Positions 1-6,931 of a stretch of DNA of 14,500 nucleotides are shown piece after piece. The position numbers were made by a program, and so were the translations under genes. Location: positions 1-14,500 of the forward strand of contig JBJYWI010000107.1 in the NCBI GenBank assembly GCA_046259385.1, in the 5' to 3' direction. This DNA comes from CAVWDI01 sp046259385. GTDB taxonomy: Bacteria; Chloroflexota; Anaerolineae; Anaerolineales; UBA4823. The notes under the pieces are model-generated. The model was not told the DNA's origin. It saw only the letters and a list, made by a program, of their open reading frames with translations, and searched no databases. Each line of letters begins with the position of its first letter. Within the stretch, counting starts at the first letter, position 1.

Positions 1-269
1 GGGCAATCTGGGTGCTGGAAGCAAAGAAGAATTCAACCTTTGGAAAACTGCGCAAAGCCACCTTATCCCTTTTCAAAGGTCAGCACAAGCTGATCTATTA
101 CCATGGCTATGAAAATTACAAAAACCAGTATGAACTTTACAATATACAAGAAGACCCAGAAGAGCTGGCAAATGTTTACGGCACTGATCCCAAATCAATT
201 GAAATGCAAAAAGAGCTGGATCAGAAATTTTCAGAGATAAACGACCAGCTTAGAGATGGCCTTCAATGA
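1..269 (+). CDS. Sulfatase-superfamily protein, C-terminal fragment (5' end outside window)
   Basis: Only the last 88 or so codons are present; the frame is open from base 3 and ends at TGA 267-269. The protein (AIWVLEAKKNSTFG...) aligns without a break to residues 425-504 of the sulfatase-superfamily protein at 889-2412, differing at roughly 11 of the first 79 positions. The DNA is also strongly similar. It is therefore the end of a tandem paralogue. This C-terminal part includes the ELYNIQEDPEELAN segment typical of sulfatase ends. Near the 3' end the copies differ by small indels that put this frame 1 nt off: the TAG that stops the second copy corresponds to an out-of-frame TAG at 251-253, so this copy runs about five residues longer and overlaps the next gene by 14 nt. 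The active site lies outside the window, so catalytic competence cannot be judged. Calling it a living gene rather than a remnant is inference from the intact frame. Confidence 0.85.
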   Translation, partial: AIWVLEAKKNSTFGKLRKATLSLFKGQHKLIYYHGYENYKNQYELYNIQEDPEELANVYGTDPKSIEMQKELDQKFSEINDQLRDGLQ

Positions 270-831
270 AACAACCTCAGGGGAGAAAATCGGGACAAAA
301 CTGCCTAGCAGAAATCAAATTTTCCCGGTGTTTTCAACCATTTTATTTTTCGTTTTCACCTGGACTCTTTATGTCATTATTTTCTATCTGTCCAGTTGGC
401 TGAAGGAATTGACTGCTTGGGATATTTTGACCACCTCAGCATACCTGTTATATTTTGCGCTTTTTGAGAGCATCCTTTTGCTCTGCATTACAGTGCTGTT
501 ATGTGCGGCGCTGCCTCACAGGTTTTTTAAGGAACACTTTATCCCTCTGGGCTTCTCATTAATTGTGCTTGCAAGCCTGGCAGCTTATCTGATCCACCCC
601 AGGCTGGATGAACTTGTCAATTTAGAACTGAGTAAATTTGGACTGCTTCTACTGAGCGCGCTTGTTGTAACGGTCGCCCTGACCATATCCCTATCGATCG
701 TCTTCAACCAGCTGCCGCGCCTCAACCAGGCTGTCACGGCTCTTGCGGAAAGGATGACAATATTCGCATACATCTACCTGCCGTTGGGTTTCTTGAGTCT
801 TTTCGTCGTTGTTATAAAGATCCTTTTTTAA
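256..831 (+). CDS. Hypothetical five-helix integral membrane protein
   Basis: A 191-residue protein with no family I recognise. It has a short polar N-terminus (about 1-23) and five hydrophobic segments at roughly 25-46, 58-85, 97-113, 127-150 and 167-190, so it is almost entirely membrane. No catalytic motif, cysteine pair or charged intramembrane cluster stands out. The ATG at 256 lies inside the end of the preceding sulfatase-type gene (14-nt overlap) and has only a weak upstream purine run (TTAGAG), so translational coupling is likely. No later methionine gives a reasonable start before the last helix. Lying between two sulfatase-superfamily genes on the same strand, it may work with them at the membrane, for example in handling a lipid- or glycan-linked substrate; this is only context. 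It ends 57 nt before the second sulfatase-type gene. Confidence 0.75.
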   Translation: MAFNETTSGEKIGTKLPSRNQIFPVFSTILFFVFTWTLYVIIFYLSSWLKELTAWDILTTSAYLLYFALFESILLLCITVLLCAALPHRFFKEHFIPLGFSLIVLASLAAYLIHPRLDELVNLELSKFGLLLLSALVVTVALTISLSIVFNQLPRLNQAVTALAERMTIFAYIYLPLGFLSLFVVVIKILF

Positions 832-888
832 TAGCATCACCGGATTTACAGGATACAAATAAAAGCCCGAAAAAGTGCAATATCAGCT

Positions 889-2412
889 ATGAATGGGAAC
901 AAAAAAAATAAATTGAGCCGCCGAGAATTCATCAAACTCTCAGCTGGAATATCACTCGCCCCACTGGCTAATAAACTACCTGTCACTCAGCTCCAGGTGG
1001 GCACAACTCCCAACATCATTCTGCTGGTCTTCGACACGCTGTCTGCGTACCACCTCTCCCTTTACGGATATCCCCGTAAAACCTGCCCGAATATGGAACA
1101 GTTCGCGGAAAAAGCGACCGTGTTCCATAACCACCATGCCGCCGCCAATTTCACAACCCCCAGCACCGCTTCCCTGCTGACCGGCGCCTACCCCTGGCAG
1201 CACCGCAGCCTAACATTAACCAGTCGAACAAGACCACAGGTCGTACCGCATAATATCTTCAACCTGCTCCAAAGCAAGTACTATACCGCAGCCTATGCCC
1301 AGAACCTGTATGCCGACAAGCTTCTTTTCCAATTTGAAGATAACATTGACCACCACCAGCCAACTGACAATTTCAACTTGATGGGCCGCATGGTCTACAA
1401 TCGATTCCCTGTCGAAGAGGTTGACCCGGTATTCAGAAGTCACGATAGTCTGCTGTTCACCCGGGTTCATCCGCGCGGGTCTCTTTTTATATCCCTTCTA
1501 TACAGTGTTACCAACATACTCAAATCCCAGCTGATTTACCAGGATTTGAGATCGAAATACCCCCTGGGCATACCTACCATCAGCACAAACAACGTCTATT
1601 TTACAATTGACGAGGTAATAGATGGCGTGATCACACTGGTAGCAACACTACCAACCCCTTTCCTATCCTATATCCATCTTATGCCGCCTCATTCACCTTA
1701 CAGACCGAATAAAAATTTTCATAAACTGTTTAACGATAAATGGGAACCAGTATCCAAAGCGAAGCATCCTCTGGGGGATGAACAAAGGAGTGATTTTCCA
1801 GAAAAAAGACAAACCTATGACGAATTTATCGCCAACCTCGACCACCAGATAGGAAAACTGCTGGATTATTTTGAAAAAATGGGATTGGCTGATAACAGTT
1901 ATATTATCCTGACCTCCGATCACGGGGAACTGTTTGAATGGGGCCACCTAGGCCACTATACCCCGCTGCTGTTTGAGCCGCTGCTGCGCGTACCGCTGAT
2001 TATCTCAGCGCCAGGACAGACAACACGAAAGGATGTCCATACCTTGACCAGCAGCGTGGACCTGCTGCCCACGCTGCTTCATATAAGCGACCTGCCCATT
2101 CCTGCTTCTCTCGAGGGTCAGGTCCTGCCGTTTGAAGAAAGCCCTGAATTTTATGACCGCTCAATCTGGGCGCTGGAAGCAAAGGAGAATTCAACCTTTG
2201 GGCAACTGCGAAAAGCCACCTTATCCCTGTTCAAGGGTCAGCACAAGCTTGTCTATTACCACGGCTATGAAAAATACAAAAACCAGTACGAACTTTACAA
2301 TATACAAGAAGACCCCGAAGAGCTGGCGAATATTTACGGTGTTGACCCCAAATCGATTGAAATGCAAGCAGAGCTGGATCGGAAATTTAGAGAGATAAAC
2401 CAGCCAATTTAG
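889..2412 (+). CDS. Sulfatase/alkaline-phosphatase superfamily hydrolase with Tat-type N-terminus and non-Cys nucleophile position
   Basis: 507 residues. The N-terminus has a twin-arginine motif, S10-R-R-E-F-I-K16, and a weakly hydrophobic stretch to about residue 30, so export in folded form is likely. The superfamily fold shows in order: PNIILLVFDTLS (metal Asp49), the SLYGY and NMEQFAEKATVF blocks, the nucleophile loop TTPSTASLLTG (89-99), HLMPPHSPYRP (263-273), and TSDHGELFEWGHLGHY (Asp344, His345). In classical sulfatases the loop reads C/S-x-P-S-R and the Cys/Ser becomes formylglycine. Here the position is Thr89 and the Arg is Thr93, so this is probably not a formylglycine sulfatase. 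Other members of the superfamily, such as LtaS-like phosphoglycerol transferases and phosphoethanolamine transferases, use Thr, so a phosphodiester or phosphotransfer activity fits at least as well. No good ribosome binding site precedes the ATG. Its 3' end is duplicated at 1-269. Confidence 0.9.
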   Translation: MNGNKKNKLSRREFIKLSAGISLAPLANKLPVTQLQVGTTPNIILLVFDTLSAYHLSLYGYPRKTCPNMEQFAEKATVFHNHHAAANFTTPSTASLLTGAYPWQHRSLTLTSRTRPQVVPHNIFNLLQSKYYTAAYAQNLYADKLLFQFEDNIDHHQPTDNFNLMGRMVYNRFPVEEVDPVFRSHDSLLFTRVHPRGSLFISLLYSVTNILKSQLIYQDLRSKYPLGIPTISTNNVYFTIDEVIDGVITLVATLPTPFLSYIHLMPPHSPYRPNKNFHKLFNDKWEPVSKAKHPLGDEQRSDFPEKRQTYDEFIANLDHQIGKLLDYFEKMGLADNSYIILTSDHGELFEWGHLGHYTPLLFEPLLRVPLIISAPGQTTRKDVHTLTSSVDLLPTLLHISDLPIPASLEGQVLPFEESPEFYDRSIWALEAKENSTFGQLRKATLSLFKGQHKLVYYHGYEKYKNQYELYNIQEDPEELANIYGVDPKSIEMQAELDRKFREINQPI

Positions 2413-2453
2413 TGGTTATTTTAAGGCAGACATCGCCAGGGGAAAAATAAGGA

Positions 2454-2567
2454 GAGGCTGTCAAATTTGAATATTTATCATGCTGAGTAAAGGAAAGCGT
2501 CTGATTTTATCGGGTAAGTAAGACTCTTCACTCCGCTCAGAGTGACACTATCCTTTGGGACAGCCTC
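2454..2567. repeat. Short repeat element with terminal inverted repeats (degenerate copy)
   Basis: A 114-bp non-coding element between two convergent genes. It begins GAGGCTGTC (2454-2462) and ends with the exact reverse complement GACAGCCTC (2559-2567). Inside it carries TTCACTCCGCTCAGAGTGACA, matching a block in the second copy at 14074-14205. The ends, the internal CTGA motif and the CTCAG(A/G)GTGACA block are shared, but the middle has diverged and lengths differ (114 versus 132 bp). There is no open frame. Sitting between the sulfatase-type and clpB 3' ends, the folded transcript could serve as a two-way terminator. Whether it moved as a MITE or is a REP-like dispersed repeat cannot be told from two copies. 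Confidence 0.8.
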
Positions 2568-2575
2568 CAAAATAA

Positions 2576-5149
2576 TTAGACCAGGAGTTTTACGCCAAAT
2601 TCAAGGCCTTCCGGACCGCGGTCAACCTGCACCAGTTCACCCTCACCAATATCCCCGGAAAGAATTTTGAGAGCGAGCGGGTCCTGCAGCTCACGCTGGA
2701 TGGCGCGCTTGAGGGGCCGCGCCCCAAAATCGGGATCATAACCGACCTCCGCCAGGTATTCCCGGGCAGCCTCGCTGACCTCCAGGGTATAGCCGCGCTC
2801 AGCCAGCAGCGCAGCCACCCGGCGCAGTTGAATATCCACAATCTCGGCTATATGCTCTTTGGTGAGCGGGTGGAACAACACAATCTCGTCGATGCGGTTA
2901 AGAAATTCAGGCCGGAAATACGCCTGCAGCATGGCAGTTACCTCATCCCGCGAGACCTGGCGCCCGCCTTCCCAGAGCTGGTTTCCCAGGTTGCTGGTCA
3001 TAATGATGACCGTGTTGCGGAAATCTACCGTCCGGCCGTGCCCATCCGTGAGGCGCCCGTCATCCAGAAGCTGTAAAAGGGTATTAAAGACCTCGCTGTG
3101 GGCTTTCTCAATTTCATCAAACAGAACCACACTGTACGGCCTGCGGCGAACCGCCTCAGTGAGCTGGCCTCCTTCATCGTACCCGACATAGCCGGGCGGG
3201 GCACCAACCAGGCGCGAGACAGTGTGTTTCTCCTGGTATTCGCTCATATCAATGCGCACCATAGCCCGTTCATCGTCGAAAAGAAATTCCGCCAGGGCGC
3301 GCGCCAGTTCAGTCTTGCCAACGCCGGTCGGGCCCAGAAAGATAAATGAACCAACCGGGCGACCGGGATCCTGCAGCCCGGCACGCGAGCGGCGGACCGC
3401 ATTGGAGACCGCCCGCAGGGCATCATCCTGGCCGACAACCCGCTCGTGCAAACGCTCTTCCATGTGAACCAGTTTATCCATCTCGCCTTCCATTAACCGC
3501 GATACCGGAATGCCGGTCCAGCCTGAAACAACCTTGGATATCTCCTCGGCATCCACCTCCTCTTTCAACAGCGCCCCTTCAGCCTGAATTTCTTTCAGGC
3601 GGTCCTCTGCTTTAAGCAATTCGTGCTCGAGTTCGCCTAATTTTCCATAACGCAGCCGGGCGGCTTCTTCAAGTTCGTTGCGCCGTTCAGCGCGCTCCAT
3701 ATCAATGCGGGTCTGCTCAATCTGTTCCTTAACCCTGTGCAGTTCGGATATCGCCTCTTTCTCTATATTCCAGCGGGCGTGCAGTTGGTCAGACTGCTCG
3801 GATAGATCCGCAAGTTCTTTCTCGATCCCCTCAAGGCGTTCGCGGGAGGCTTTGTCTTTTTCCACCTGCAGCGCCTGGCGCTCGATCTCCAGCTGGAGGA
3901 TCTGACGGTCTATCTCGTCAATTTCATGCGGTTTGGAATCGATCTCGGTCCGCAGGCGGGCCCCGGCTTCATCGATCAGGTCAATAGCCTTATCCGGAAG
4001 CTGGCGGTCAGATATATAGCGGTCGGAAAGGGTCGCGGCTGCGATCACAGCCGGGTCGGTAATGCGGACGCCGTGATGGATCTCGTAGCGCTCCTTCAAC
4101 CCGCGCAGAATACTGATGGTCTCCTCCACATTCGGCTCGTCGATCAGGACCGGCTGAAAACGGCGCTCAAGCGCCGGATCTTTTTCCACATACAGGCGGT
4201 ATTCATCCAGGGTTGTAGCGCCGATCATGTGCAGTTCACCCCTGGCAAGCATTGGCTTGAGCATATTGCCGGCATCCATTGCCCCTTCAGCTTTGCCGGC
4301 GCCCACCACCGTATGCATCTCATCCACAAACAGAATAATCTCGCCGGCAGAGTCGGTGATCTCCTTCAGGACGGCTTTCAAACGTTCCTCAAACTCGCCG
4401 CGGTATTTGGCTCCCGCAACCAGGGCGCCCATATCGAGCTGCACCAGCCGTTTGCGCTTCAAACCGTCAGGGACGTCCCCATTCACAATTCGCTGGGCGA
4501 GCCCTTCCACCACCGCGGTCTTGCCCACGCCTGGGTCTCCGATCAGGGCAGGATTGTTCTTGGTGCGGCGAGACAGGATCTGGATGATGCGCCGGATTTC
4601 CTCGTCCCTGCCTATCACGGGGTCGAGTTTCCCCTGCCGGGCAGAGGCGGTAAGGTCGCGGCCGTATTTCTCCAAAGCCTGGTAGGTATCCTCCGGCGTC
4701 TGGGAAGACACCCGCTGGGTGCCGCGGATGGCAGTTAGAGCCTTAAGAACGGCGTCCCTGGTGAGCCCGAACTGGCTCAGCCGCCCCGCTTCGTTACTCT
4801 CGGTCAGCCCGAGCAGGATATGTTCGGTCGACACGTAATCATCCCCCATTCCCTTGGCGAATTTTTCAGCGGCTGCCAGCACATCCGAAGCTGAGCGCGA
4901 CAATCCCACCTGGGCGTCGCCTCCGTAGACTCTGGGCCGCTCACCAAGTTCGTTAATCAACTCATCCTGCAAAGCGACCACGCTTCCGGCGACTTTGGTC
5001 ACCAGAGCCGGCACGACACCGTCTTCCTGCTGGAGCAAAGCAAGCAGCAGGTGAATCGGCTCGATGGACTGGTGATTATATTCCTCCGCCAGCCGCTGGG
5101 CGCTCAGGATGGAGCTCTGTGATTTCTGAGTATATTTACTTAAATCCAT
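2576..5149 (-). CDS. clpB: ATP-dependent chaperone ClpB (Hsp100 disaggregase)
   Basis: A hexameric AAA+ disaggregase that threads aggregated proteins through its pore together with DnaK. All ClpB parts are present (numbering from the GTG at 5155; subtract 2 for the ATG at 5149). Clp_N repeats span about 6-147. The first AAA domain has Walker A GDPGVGKT (206-213), Walker B ILFVDE (274-279) and pore-loop Tyr251. A full coiled-coil M domain lies at about 405-525, which separates ClpB from ClpA and most ClpC. The second AAA domain has Walker A GPTGVGKT (608-615), Walker B VVLFDE and pore-loop GYVG (655-658), followed by the C-terminal small domain. The length is normal for the family. I chose ATG 5149 because AGGAG at 5158-5162 is 8 nt from it but only 2 nt from GTG 5155. 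Transcribed alone, divergent from lipB. No CIRCE element was seen; a different inverted repeat lies upstream. Confidence 0.97.
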   Translation of the reverse strand: MDLSKYTQKSQSSILSAQRLAEEYNHQSIEPIHLLLALLQQEDGVVPALVTKVAGSVVALQDELINELGERPRVYGGDAQVGLSRSASDVLAAAEKFAKGMGDDYVSTEHILLGLTESNEAGRLSQFGLTRDAVLKALTAIRGTQRVSSQTPEDTYQALEKYGRDLTASARQGKLDPVIGRDEEIRRIIQILSRRTKNNPALIGDPGVGKTAVVEGLAQRIVNGDVPDGLKRKRLVQLDMGALVAGAKYRGEFEERLKAVLKEITDSAGEIILFVDEMHTVVGAGKAEGAMDAGNMLKPMLARGELHMIGATTLDEYRLYVEKDPALERRFQPVLIDEPNVEETISILRGLKERYEIHHGVRITDPAVIAAATLSDRYISDRQLPDKAIDLIDEAGARLRTEIDSKPHEIDEIDRQILQLEIERQALQVEKDKASRERLEGIEKELADLSEQSDQLHARWNIEKEAISELHRVKEQIEQTRIDMERAERRNELEEAARLRYGKLGELEHELLKAEDRLKEIQAEGALLKEEVDAEEISKVVSGWTGIPVSRLMEGEMDKLVHMEERLHERVVGQDDALRAVSNAVRRSRAGLQDPGRPVGSFIFLGPTGVGKTELARALAEFLFDDERAMVRIDMSEYQEKHTVSRLVGAPPGYVGYDEGGQLTEAVRRRPYSVVLFDEIEKAHSEVFNTLLQLLDDGRLTDGHGRTVDFRNTVIIMTSNLGNQLWEGGRQVSRDEVTAMLQAYFRPEFLNRIDEIVLFHPLTKEHIAEIVDIQLRRVAALLAERGYTLEVSEAAREYLAEVGYDPDFGARPLKRAIQRELQDPLALKILSGDIGEGELVQVDRGPEGLEFGVKLLV

Positions 5150-5157
5150 AAACACTT

Positions 5158-5162
5158 CTCCT
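5158..5162 (-). promoter_or_regulatory. clpB ribosome binding site
   Basis: Reads AGGAG on the minus strand, 8 nt before the ATG at 5149. It decides the start: the alternative GTG at 5155 would be only 2 nt away. Confidence 0.75.
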
Positions 5163-5185
5163 GCATAGAAAATTCCATAATGAGT

Positions 5186-5202
5186 ATACGCTCCCAGCGT
5201 AT
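5186..5202. promoter_or_regulatory. Inverted repeat, possible clpB operator
   Basis: ATACGCT-CCC-AGCGTAT is a perfect inverted repeat with 7-bp arms and a 3-bp spacer, 37 bp upstream of the clpB ATG. On the minus strand a plausible -10 box (TATACT, 5183-5188) overlaps its promoter-proximal arm, although no good -35 box is visible at 17 bp. A repressor bound here would cover the -10. It does not resemble CIRCE (TTAGCACTC-N9-GAGTGCTAA). That it controls clpB is inference from position; a small transcript hairpin is also possible. Confidence 0.5.
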
Positions 5203-5267
5203 GAATCTTATAAGCATCCCATTAACCGGATATAAGAAAGGGATCAGAGCAAACTGGCATAATCATT

Positions 5268-5273
5268 TATAAT
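5268..5273 (+). promoter_or_regulatory. Possible -10 box for lipB
   Basis: A perfect TATAAT on the plus strand 68 bp before the lipB ATG. No recognisable -35 hexamer lies 16-18 bp upstream, so the assignment is weak. It is the only consensus -10 in the divergent clpB/lipB interval reading towards lipB. Confidence 0.35.
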
Positions 5274-5324
5274 CACCCTGTTCAAAACCAGATGTTTGAA
5301 GCAGGAGACTTGCGAAGGGTACAA

Positions 5325-5340
5325 CCTGTAGAGGTACAGG
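5325..5340 (+). promoter_or_regulatory. Hairpin with the lipB Shine-Dalgarno in its loop
   Basis: CCTGTA-GAGG-TACAGG is a perfect 6-bp stem with a 4-nt loop, ending 1 nt before the lipB ATG (5342). The loop GAGG (5331-5334) is the only Shine-Dalgarno-like sequence, 7 nt from the ATG. If folded, the loop would present the SD while the stem sits against the start codon. It may modulate translation, or it may be a DNA operator. No regulator is identified. Confidence 0.5.
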
Positions 5341-5341
5341 A

Positions 5342-6163
5342 ATGGATGAAATCCGGAAAGATTGGATAAAACCAGAGTGCTACGTTTATAAACTGGGGAT
5401 GGTTGAATACGGGCAAGCCTGGCGGCTGCAAAAACGTCTTGCAGGGGAAGTCGCAGCTGGGGAAAGACCCGCGGCACTGCTGCTGCTCGAACACCCGCAT
5501 ACCTTTACTTTCGGGCGGCGCGGCAAACCGGAGAACCTGCTGTGGAGCGAAAAACAGCTTGCGGAAAAGGGTATTCAAGTCCACTGGGTAGACCGAGGTG
5601 GGGACGTCACATACCACGGTCCGGGCCAGCTGGTCGGCTACCCGATTTTTCCGCTGAACCCCAAGCAGAACACCACCAACGAAGGCAGTTCCGGCGGAAA
5701 AACCCAAAAAGTCGATGTCCTAGGTTACATCCGTAAACTGGAAGCGGCCCTGATATCTGCGCTTGCGGACCTGGGCGTTGCAAGCGGGCAGTTAGACGGG
5801 CTCAGCGGGGTATGGGTACAGCCACATGTGCCCTCGCGCTGCCTGTACTGCCCGCCGGACATGCGCCAGAAACCGGCGAAAATCGCCGCGATCGGATTAA
5901 AGGTGGACGCGAATGGGATCAGCTCGCACGGTTTTTCGCTGAACGTTGCACCGGATATGAGCTACTGGGAGGGGATCATCGGCTGCGGCCTTCCAGACCA
6001 CCCGCTGACCTGCCTGGCAGACATACTGGAGCCCACGCCAAATATGGAAGACGTTCTGGAGGCTGTGATCCAATCCTTCGAACGAGCTTTTAATTATCAA
6101 ATGACCTCAATAGCCTCATCTGAAATCATCAGCTTGACAGAGGATGGGTTTGACAGACAATAG
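5342..6163 (+). CDS. lipB: Octanoyl-[acyl-carrier protein]:protein N-octanoyltransferase LipB
   Basis: Transfers octanoate from acyl carrier protein to the lipoyl-domain lysine of 2-oxoacid dehydrogenase E2 subunits or glycine cleavage H protein, the first step of endogenous lipoate attachment. The family blocks are present: LLEHPHTFTFGRRG (48-61), the signature RGGDVTYHGPGQLVGYPI (85-102), AKIAAIGLKV (179-188, catalytic Lys180), SSHGFSLNV (194-202), and GCGLPDHPLT (214-223) with the catalytic Cys215. At 273 residues it is longer than typical LipB (about 210-230). The extra length is mainly a polar loop at about 107-123, a loop with R-C-L-Y-C-P-P at 165-171 just before the catalytic lysine block, and a C-terminal tail. 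The cytosolic enzyme normally works with LipA, but lipA is not in this window. The ATG at 5342 agrees with the family N-terminus. The downstream FHA gene follows after 36 nt, so they are probably co-transcribed. Confidence 0.96.
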   Translation: MDEIRKDWIKPECYVYKLGMVEYGQAWRLQKRLAGEVAAGERPAALLLLEHPHTFTFGRRGKPENLLWSEKQLAEKGIQVHWVDRGGDVTYHGPGQLVGYPIFPLNPKQNTTNEGSSGGKTQKVDVLGYIRKLEAALISALADLGVASGQLDGLSGVWVQPHVPSRCLYCPPDMRQKPAKIAAIGLKVDANGISSHGFSLNVAPDMSYWEGIIGCGLPDHPLTCLADILEPTPNMEDVLEAVIQSFERAFNYQMTSIASSEIISLTEDGFDRQ

Positions 6164-6188
6164 AATAATCAGTACACTTAACCCGGTT

Positions 6189-6194
6189 AGGAGG
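6189..6194 (+). promoter_or_regulatory. Ribosome binding site of the FHA gene
   Basis: A full AGGAGG with a 5-nt spacer to the ATG at 6200. It is among the strongest Shine-Dalgarno sequences in the window and suggests this gene is well translated compared with lipB upstream. Confidence 0.75.
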
Positions 6195-6199
6195 CGATA

Positions 6200-6931
6200 A
6201 TGGTTCCTGTATCTCATCACTTCGTAATGCGCAGTGGCCCAACCCCGGGAAAGACTTTCCAGCTGACCGGTCAGGAAATCACCATCGGGCGCGACCCATC
6301 CAATGATATCACCATCAAGGATCCGGAAGTATCCCGCCAGCATGCACGCTTGCTGGCACAAGCAGGTGAATATGTCCTGGAAGACCTGGGATCGACCAAC
6401 GGGACTTTTGTCAATGGGCAGCGGCTGATCGGACCGCACCTGCTGAAAACGGGAGAAATGGTGCTGTTCGCCGAAAATGTAAGCCTGGTTTATGAAGAGA
6501 CCTCACCTGACCAGGACGCTACGCTTGTCAGCGAACCTATCGTGGCATCGACACCGCCGGCAACTCTCGAGGCGAAACCAGCGGGAGTACTACCCCAATC
6601 TGAAGTTCAGCGAGCGGAAGCGGAGGTCCCTCAGGCAGCGGAAATCAAACAGCCCGTGCCGCCTCCACCCTTCGAGCCTGAAATGGAACCCGCAGAGCCC
6701 CAATCCTTCCCGGATGATGAGCGTAAATCCCGAACTGGGCTTTACGCGGGCTGCGGATGCCTGATTGTGCTGCTGTTCTTTGTGGTCGGCGCGGTCTGGG
6801 TGATCGACTCGCTTTACCTATGGTGCTACGGACCGCTGGAGGCGATCTGGAACGGTTTCGGTTTCATCTGCAAGCAGCCAGGCGCTCTCGATCTCAACCT
6901 TTTGATCACTAGTATCCTGCCTGCGTTATAA
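6200..6931 (+). CDS. FHA-domain protein with C-terminal membrane anchor
   Basis: 243 residues. An N-terminal forkhead-associated domain (about 8-98) has the phosphothreonine-binding signature: ITIGRDPSNDI with Gly30-Arg31, VSRQHARL with Ser45 and His48, and GSTNGTFVNG (64-73). A Pro/Glu/Ala-rich linker (about 100-175) follows, then one transmembrane helix (about 182-206, GCGCLIVLLFFVVGAVW) and a short aromatic tail (about 207-243). With one helix the FHA domain is most likely cytoplasmic, so the protein would recruit a phosphorylated partner to the membrane. FHA proteins usually act with Hanks-type Ser/Thr kinases; none is encoded here. The start is fixed by AGGAGG 5 nt upstream. The gene follows lipB by 36 nt. 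Its last 23 nt overlap the end of the oppositely oriented lipoprotein gene. Domain call is firm; partner and role are unknown. Confidence 0.9.
   Translation: MVPVSHHFVMRSGPTPGKTFQLTGQEITIGRDPSNDITIKDPEVSRQHARLLAQAGEYVLEDLGSTNGTFVNGQRLIGPHLLKTGEMVLFAENVSLVYEETSPDQDATLVSEPIVASTPPATLEAKPAGVLPQSEVQRAEAEVPQAAEIKQPVPPPPFEPEMEPAEPQSFPDDERKSRTGLYAGCGCLIVLLFFVVGAVWVIDSLYLWCYGPLEAIWNGFGFICKQPGALDLNLLITSILPAL

Noticed and set aside
2454..2567. Insertion sequence remnant with transposase
   Set aside because: There is no open frame or transposase motif in either repeat copy; at 114-132 bp they can only be non-autonomous elements or structural repeats.
3926..4738. A 270-codon open frame on the plus strand, opposite clpB
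   Set aside because: It lies wholly within clpB on the other strand, shows no family motifs, and is explained by the codon pattern of clpB.
5150..5155. GTG at 5155 as the clpB start
   Set aside because: The Shine-Dalgarno is only 2 nt from it but 8 nt from ATG 5149.
5163..5341. CIRCE element in front of clpB
   Set aside because: No TTAGCACTC or GAGTGCTAA half-site is present; the dyad found has a different sequence and spacing.
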